Of a DNA stretch of 64,000 nt, positions 59,807 through 64,000 are shown piece after piece; the first letter of the stretch is position 1; each line of letters begins with the position of its first letter. Below the pieces are notes generated by a model that saw nothing but the letters and a program-made list of their open reading frames with translations, had not been told where the DNA came from and ran no database searches. This stretch comes from Flammeovirgaceae bacterium UBA7330 (GTDB lineage: Bacteria; Bacteroidota; Bacteroidia; Cytophagales; Cyclobacteriaceae). Where the stretch lies: positions 62,001 through 126,000 of the forward strand of contig DKPQ01000005.1 in NCBI GenBank assembly GCA_002471275.1. Direction: 5' to 3'. A program made the position numbers and the translations under genes.

Positions 59807-61864
59807 TTCCAGGATCTTAAATTCTACACGCCTGTTGAGTTGCCTGTTCGCTGGCGTATCATTTGGTGCTTTTGGCTGTTTCTCACCATAGCCAAAGGCA
59901 ACTACCCGCTCTTTACTTACCCCGTTTGAAATAAAGTAATCATAAACAGCTTTTGCCCTTCGCTCTGACAATCCCTGGTTGTAAGCATCATCACCTGTAG
60001 AATCCGTGTGGCCCGCTATTTCAATCTTTTGGATTTTACCTTCTTTGAGGAGCTCCAACGCTTTCTTCAATTCTGAGTAAGATGAAGTTTTCAAAACTGC
60101 TTTGTCAAAATCAAAAAAGATGTTGTTTAGAACAATGGCAGCTCCTGTCTCTATTTTAGTAAGCGCAAGTGCTGTGGATATTGTGTCGGATGCGGTGATC
60201 TCATTGAAGTCGAAATTTGATCTTTCCGACATGAACCCTTCCTGATCTACTGAGATCCCGTATCGTGATCCTCCACGGACTACAAACTTATATTTACCAT
60301 CCTGATCGGTCATCATGTCAGCGATAAAAAGACCGTCTGGCAACCTCTCTAAGGTCACCTTGGCATTGGGCACGGGCTCACCACCACTGGTCACCTGCCC
60401 AACTAAAGTAATGAGATAGTCACTAGGTTGCATGGCCTCTAATAGGTGTTGCATAGATGCCAGATAAGGACTGTCATCAGTCAGGAACAACTCATCTGCC
60501 TTAAATCGGAAAATATCTGTGTCATCATCAACTGTGCCTCTTGAGAAATAGATGTGTCTTCCTGATGATGGAATACTGAAATACTGGTCATCACTTGGTG
60601 TGTTGAGACCTGATCCAAGGTTTTCAGGAACAGACCATTTTGTCCATGAATCATCAAGTCTCAATGCCACGAAAATATCAGAGCCACCATAGCCGCTAAT
60701 ACCATTTGTGGAGTAGTAAAGCGTTTTGCCATCTGCTCCCAAAAAAGGAGCCACATCCGCACCTGCCGTGTTGATATCATCTCCAAGGTTCTTCGGTTCA
60801 CTCCAAACTTCTCCTTCCTTAAAAGAAACATAAAGATCTCTTCCACCATAACTATCATCTCGCTCGGCAGAGATTACAAGTGCTTTACCAGTTGGGTCGA
60901 GGAAGAAGTCTGTTTTTGGAGAGTAATTATACTCGTTGATCACTTCTAATGATACAGGGTCGGTAAAAGTACCATCAGGATTTCTTTTTGCCGTTGATAC
61001 TCCATTATACATCCTTCCCCGCTTACCATATCGATTCCCAAGAATCAACACTTCTTCGCCGTCGATAATTGATAATGAGCTGATGAAATTTGGTCCCTCG
61101 GTATTCAATGGAGGTCCAACATTTACGGCTGGCTTCCACTCTCCTGTCTCTTCATCCATCTCCGACAACCAGATATCTTCACTATCATTGATCCCACCAA
61201 CATTATCAGGGTGATATTTTCTACTGAAATAAAGTCTTTTGCCATCCGGTGAAATCAAAGGGCTATGTTCTATATACGAACTGTTTACATTAGGACCCAG
61301 TTTCTCGGTTTGCAAATTGTTGTTTACATCTGCTGCCAGGTCAATCAATACACTAATCGGAATATTACTTGTGGAAATACCAATTGCATCAATACTGTTA
61401 TAGCCTGGCACTGTCTCGCCGTCTATCACCACTTTGATGGCATAGATCTCATAGGCAGGCTCATCGAAAAACAAGTTTAACAACCTACTCTCGAGTGGGA
61501 TAGACCTGGGAGTCAATTCGAACAATACATATTCATTGTAATCTTTGTCATATGCCAGAATCTGCTTGACTGCTCCCGGATTTTCTGATTCTGCCACAGC
61601 TACTTGCTTGGCTTTTATTGGTGTGTCAAAAGAGACCATGATAAAATCCACTTTGCTATCCTTTTTTGGTCTCCATGCATTTGGATTTCCTCCTCCGGCA
61701 GGTAATACATTGGGCTTATGCAAAGCCTGTAAGGCAGAGTATTCCAGGGCTGAATATTCTGATGATACGTCAACTACTTCTGAGCCCCAGATAACAGTTT
61801 CCTGGGCTTGAAGCACAAAGCTCATGCACAGGAAAGCGATGATGACTAAAATATTCTTCTTCAT
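59798..61864 (-). CDS. PD40-propeller / OmpA-family outer-membrane protein with discoidin-like N-terminus
   Basis: 688 residues. Signal peptide to about residue 20; residues ~22-170 resemble a discoidin/F5-8C jelly-roll (SSEYSALEYSALQALHKPN...FIMVSFDTPIKAKQVAVAE); ~185-460 hold PD40 (WD40-like) repeats of the form SPDGKRLYFSR, GADGKTLYYST and SSGRHIYFSRG; ~495-575 a carboxypeptidase-regulatory-like domain; ~580-688 an OmpA domain with GHTDSTGDDAYNQGLSERRA that binds peptidoglycan. The order recalls PorE of the type IX secretion system, which however has TPRs at the N-terminus. It is 9 bases after the smaller OmpA gene. Confidence 0.9.
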   Translation of the reverse strand: MKKNILVIIAFLCMSFVLQAQETVIWGSEVVDVSSEYSALEYSALQALHKPNVLPAGGGNPNAWRPKKDSKVDFIMVSFDTPIKAKQVAVAESENPGAVKQILAYDKDYNEYVLFELTPRSIPLESRLLNLFFDEPAYEIYAIKVVIDGETVPGYNSIDAIGISTSNIPISVLIDLAADVNNNLQTEKLGPNVNSSYIEHSPLISPDGKRLYFSRKYHPDNVGGINDSEDIWLSEMDEETGEWKPAVNVGPPLNTEGPNFISSLSIIDGEEVLILGNRYGKRGRMYNGVSTAKRNPDGTFTDPVSLEVINEYNYSPKTDFFLDPTGKALVISAERDDSYGGRDLYVSFKEGEVWSEPKNLGDDINTAGADVAPFLGADGKTLYYSTNGISGYGGSDIFVALRLDDSWTKWSVPENLGSGLNTPSDDQYFSIPSSGRHIYFSRGTVDDDTDIFRFKADELFLTDDSPYLASMQHLLEAMQPSDYLITLVGQVTSGGEPVPNAKVTLERLPDGLFIADMMTDQDGKYKFVVRGGSRYGISVDQEGFMSERSNFDFNEITASDTISTALALTKIETGAAIVLNNIFFDFDKAVLKTSSYSELKKALELLKEGKIQKIEIAGHTDSTGDDAYNQGLSERRAKAVYDYFISNGVSKERVVAFGYGEKQPKAPNDTPANRQLNRRVEFKILEAL

Positions 61865-61873
61865 TGCGGATTC

Positions 61874-62566
61874 TTAATTTCTTATGATTCTTACCTCAAC
61901 CCTTCTGTTTCGGGCCTTGGCTTCGTCTGTGCGATCAGTTGAAAGGGGCACAGTCCCACCAAAAGCTTTGGTTAATACTCTCTTTTTCTTAATTCCTTTA
62001 GACTGGAGATAATCTTTTATTGCTGCAACCCTGGCTTCAGAAAGCGCCAGGTTAGCTTCTTCATTACCTTCAAAGTCAGTGTGTCCTTCCAGCTGGATAA
62101 TCACATTGGGTCGATCATTTAGCCAGACAACCAGTTGGTCAAGCTCCTGGTATGAGCTAGTGCTGATCTGGTCACTACCTCTTGAGAAGATAAGATTTTC
62201 CAGGGTAATCAGGCTAACTTCACCGTCAGCCTTCATCATGAAGTTTTTTATCTTCTGCTCATCTTCATCCGGGTCGTCAATCTCCACCTGGGTGTTGATG
62301 GTCTCATATCCTGTGGCCTTAACTGTGAAGTTGTAGGTGAGACCCCTGATCAGATAAAATTCGTAGGCCCCATCCGGCTTCGATTTGGTCAATCCCATGT
62401 CATCGTAATAGGGGAGTTTTTCATACGATATGATCGCTGAAATAGCCGCTGAATCTTTCTCACTTATAACTTTACCAGTCAATTTTACATACGAAGCTGC
62501 AATGTTTTGACTCTGCGACAGGAAGGGCAAGACGAGGCAAACTATAGAAAATAGGAATCTGGACAT
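61874..62566 (-). CDS. Small OmpA-family protein with CarboxypepD_reg-like domain
   Basis: 230 residues. Signal peptide ending around FLSQSQN; a carboxypeptidase-regulatory-like beta domain at ~27-110 (LTGKVISEKDSAAISAIISYEKL...YEFYLIRGLTYNFTVKATGYE); OmpA domain with LEGHTDFEGNEEANLALSEARVAAI at ~155-225. It probably tethers the outer membrane to peptidoglycan. First gene of a two-gene operon with the PD40-OmpA protein, sharing its last two domains in shorter form. Confidence 0.9.
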   Translation of the reverse strand: MSRFLFSIVCLVLPFLSQSQNIAASYVKLTGKVISEKDSAAISAIISYEKLPYYDDMGLTKSKPDGAYEFYLIRGLTYNFTVKATGYETINTQVEIDDPDEDEQKIKNFMMKADGEVSLITLENLIFSRGSDQISTSSYQELDQLVVWLNDRPNVIIQLEGHTDFEGNEEANLALSEARVAAIKDYLQSKGIKKKRVLTKAFGGTVPLSTDRTDEAKARNRRVEVRIIRN

Positions 62567-62666
62567 TAATTAGCTTAGTGATTTAAGACCAAATTAACTT
62601 AATTTCAATTTAAAACTGAAATATTAGGGCGAATTAAGCGCTCGACACGATATTATAAGTCAATTA

Positions 62667-63947
62667 CTAATTGACAGGAATTTGTGCCAGCAGGGTTCTT
62701 TCAGATGGTGCTTCAATTTTTTCCAACCGGTCTAAAACAACGTTTTTAGTATGTAAGAAATCGATTTTCTTAGTGGGATCAATAGGTTCAGAGGGTGGTA
62801 GATCCACTTTTAAAGCATCTACTTGTCTGCCATTTTTCCAAAACCTGTAGCAAAGATGTGGGCCATTGGCCAACCCGGTTTGTCCTACATAGCCAATGGT
62901 TTGTCCTTGTTTTACGGTTGTCCCAGGTCTGATCCCCCTGGCTATCTTAGACATATGAAGATACTGGGTGGTATAGTTGCTGTTGTGCTTGATCTTCACA
63001 TAGTTGCCATTTCCTCCATGATAGCGAGCTTCTAACACAACTCCATCTCCTACAGTACGGATGGGTGTGCCGGTGGGGGCCGCATAGTCTGTACCCAAGT
63101 GGGCCCGATAGGTTTTTAGCACCGGATGATATCTCCTGGGATTGTATCGAGAACTGATCCTGGAGTAGTCAAGAGGTGCTCTTAACAAAGTTTTCCGAAG
63201 GCTATTTCCTTCTTCATCAAAATAATCGGCCTCGCCACCCTGGTCATAATTGATGGCATAAAATTCCTTGTCAAAATGTTTGAAGTAAGCCCCTTTTATT
63301 TTTCCTATGCTCACCACCTCACCATCTACACTCTCTTCTTCATAAATGATCTTAAACTCATCACCTTTCTGAATCCGGAAAAAGTCTACCTGCCAGGCAA
63401 AAATATCTACCAGCCTGTTAACCAGGGCGGGGGAAGCATTTTGATCTAGTATGGACTCATAAACTGAAGTGGTGATAGTAGCTGCTAAGGTCTTCTCTTC
63501 AATCGTTGTTGGTTTCAGATGATTGTACACGTGGATAGAATCAGCCAGGTTAAAAACCACATATTGTGTTTGATCATGCTCGTAAATAAACTGACGCGCG
63601 GTTTTCAGACTGTCTTTCTCATGAACGACTGTGTATGGCTTATTGGCCTGTAGCTTTCGCACATCAAAGACCCCTTTGCTGGCATGGGCTAGTTGATAGA
63701 TGCTTTCATTGTCCACATTGTATTTCGAAAGGATCTCAGCCAGACTCTGGCTCCATCTCACTTTCGCCGTTGAAACCTCAAAGGAATCAATAGCAATACC
63801 ATAAAGTAAAGTGGGTTCAACAACATTGACCACAGAGTCAACAACCTCAGTGATCTCAGTGTTAAATTGGTCCGTTTTCTCCTGGCATGCATTCAGGAAA
63901 ACCATGGATACCAATATACAGAACAGGTAATTAGCCTTTTGGAACAT
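62667..63947 (-). CDS. M23-family peptidoglycan endopeptidase lipoprotein with HLC motif
   Basis: 426 residues. Lipobox FLNAC, Cys21. A long N-terminal region without recognised domains precedes the LytM domain from ~255. Zinc site HxxxD is His283/Asp287 (HLGTDYAAP), His331 lies in YLHMSK, and the usual HxH is His364-Leu-Cys366 (GPHLCYRFW). The second His, a zinc ligand in LytM enzymes, is replaced by Cys, which can also ligate zinc. It should cut peptide crosslinks in the cell wall. The 53 bases beyond its start to the window edge hold no identifiable gene. Confidence 0.9.
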   Translation of the reverse strand: MFQKANYLFCILVSMVFLNACQEKTDQFNTEITEVVDSVVNVVEPTLLYGIAIDSFEVSTAKVRWSQSLAEILSKYNVDNESIYQLAHASKGVFDVRKLQANKPYTVVHEKDSLKTARQFIYEHDQTQYVVFNLADSIHVYNHLKPTTIEEKTLAATITTSVYESILDQNASPALVNRLVDIFAWQVDFFRIQKGDEFKIIYEEESVDGEVVSIGKIKGAYFKHFDKEFYAINYDQGGEADYFDEEGNSLRKTLLRAPLDYSRISSRYNPRRYHPVLKTYRAHLGTDYAAPTGTPIRTVGDGVVLEARYHGGNGNYVKIKHNSNYTTQYLHMSKIARGIRPGTTVKQGQTIGYVGQTGLANGPHLCYRFWKNGRQVDALKVDLPPSEPIDPTKKIDFLHTKNVVLDRLEKIEAPSERTLLAQIPVN

Positions 63948-64000
63948 TTTCTTCAGCAGTTTTTAGTCTCTATTTGTGGTTTTTGTATTCTTCAAGGCTA

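Noticed and set aside
59798..61864. Calling the protein PorE outright
   Set aside because: It lacks the N-terminal TPR region and no other type IX secretion gene is in the window.

Overview
The window comes from a Bacteroidota chromosome, most probably the order Cytophagales (Cyclobacteriaceae/Fulvivirgaceae-like). This rests on a SusC/SusD pair, a type B ribosomal protein L31, a GlmU-like two-domain enzyme, a fused E1 alpha/beta 2-oxoacid dehydrogenase, arrays of ~800-residue FtsX-type permeases, a sigma-54 regulator next to a TolC operon, and a TAnnTTTG/TTG promoter before rpmE. The genus call is inference. There is no rRNA, tRNA, CRISPR array, insertion sequence or prophage gene that I can see. 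Gene density is very high, many neighbours overlap by 1-4 bases, and no gene-free stretch exceeds 300 bases.

Layout. 1-4065 (+): tail of a nutrient-import locus: SusC end, SusD, a zinc-metallohydrolase lipoprotein and a DUF4302-type lipoprotein, all overlapping. 4066-5798 (-): ispF and an M16 peptidase. 5862-11165 (+): fused E1, a secreted protein made of ~17 'PRYS' repeats, a beta-barrel protein, and lipA. 11167-21764 (-): a long same-strand run with bestrophin, GH3 glucosaminidase, a D-threonine-aldolase-like PLP enzyme, neutral ceramidase, YifB/ComM, gmhA, a small acidic membrane protein, an MsbA-type exporter and a Wzi-like outer-membrane protein. This is mainly an envelope cluster. 21813-28453 (+): rpmE with its own promoter and terminator, then a tightly coupled run of a GlmU-like enzyme, DNA polymerase III delta', a RimB-like protease, rimK, hemC, a cyclophilin lipoprotein and an RmlD-like reductase. 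28545-29095 (-): a RelE/ParE-type toxin-antitoxin module.

29166-53434 is an export/stress island. A sigma-54 two-component system (-) faces a TolC / membrane-fusion / MacB-type ATPase / FtsX operon (+), which continues into further FtsX-like permeases. The total is six permeases (five +, one - with a PadR regulator) and only two ATPases. A four-helix-bundle (S23/IVP) gene sits inside the efflux operon between purine/pyrimidine-rich repeats. Two more toxin-antitoxin modules, RES-Xre and PIN with an RHH-like partner, lie in or beside the array; each has paired operator-like repeats 22 bp apart.

54373-63947 is mostly envelope again, on the minus strand: an AsmA-like protein, a small lipoprotein, a class-3-like aldehyde dehydrogenase, two OmpA-family proteins (one with a discoidin-like N-terminus and PD40 propeller) and an M23 peptidase with a Cys in the HxH motif. 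One divergent secreted transglutaminase-like protein lies on the plus strand.

The least explained items are the PRYS-repeat secreted protein (7919-9427), the permease array with too few ATPases, the S23 cassette inside an efflux operon, and the coupled ceramidase / D-threonine-aldolase-like / GH3 trio. I found no single system that I can call undescribed with confidence.
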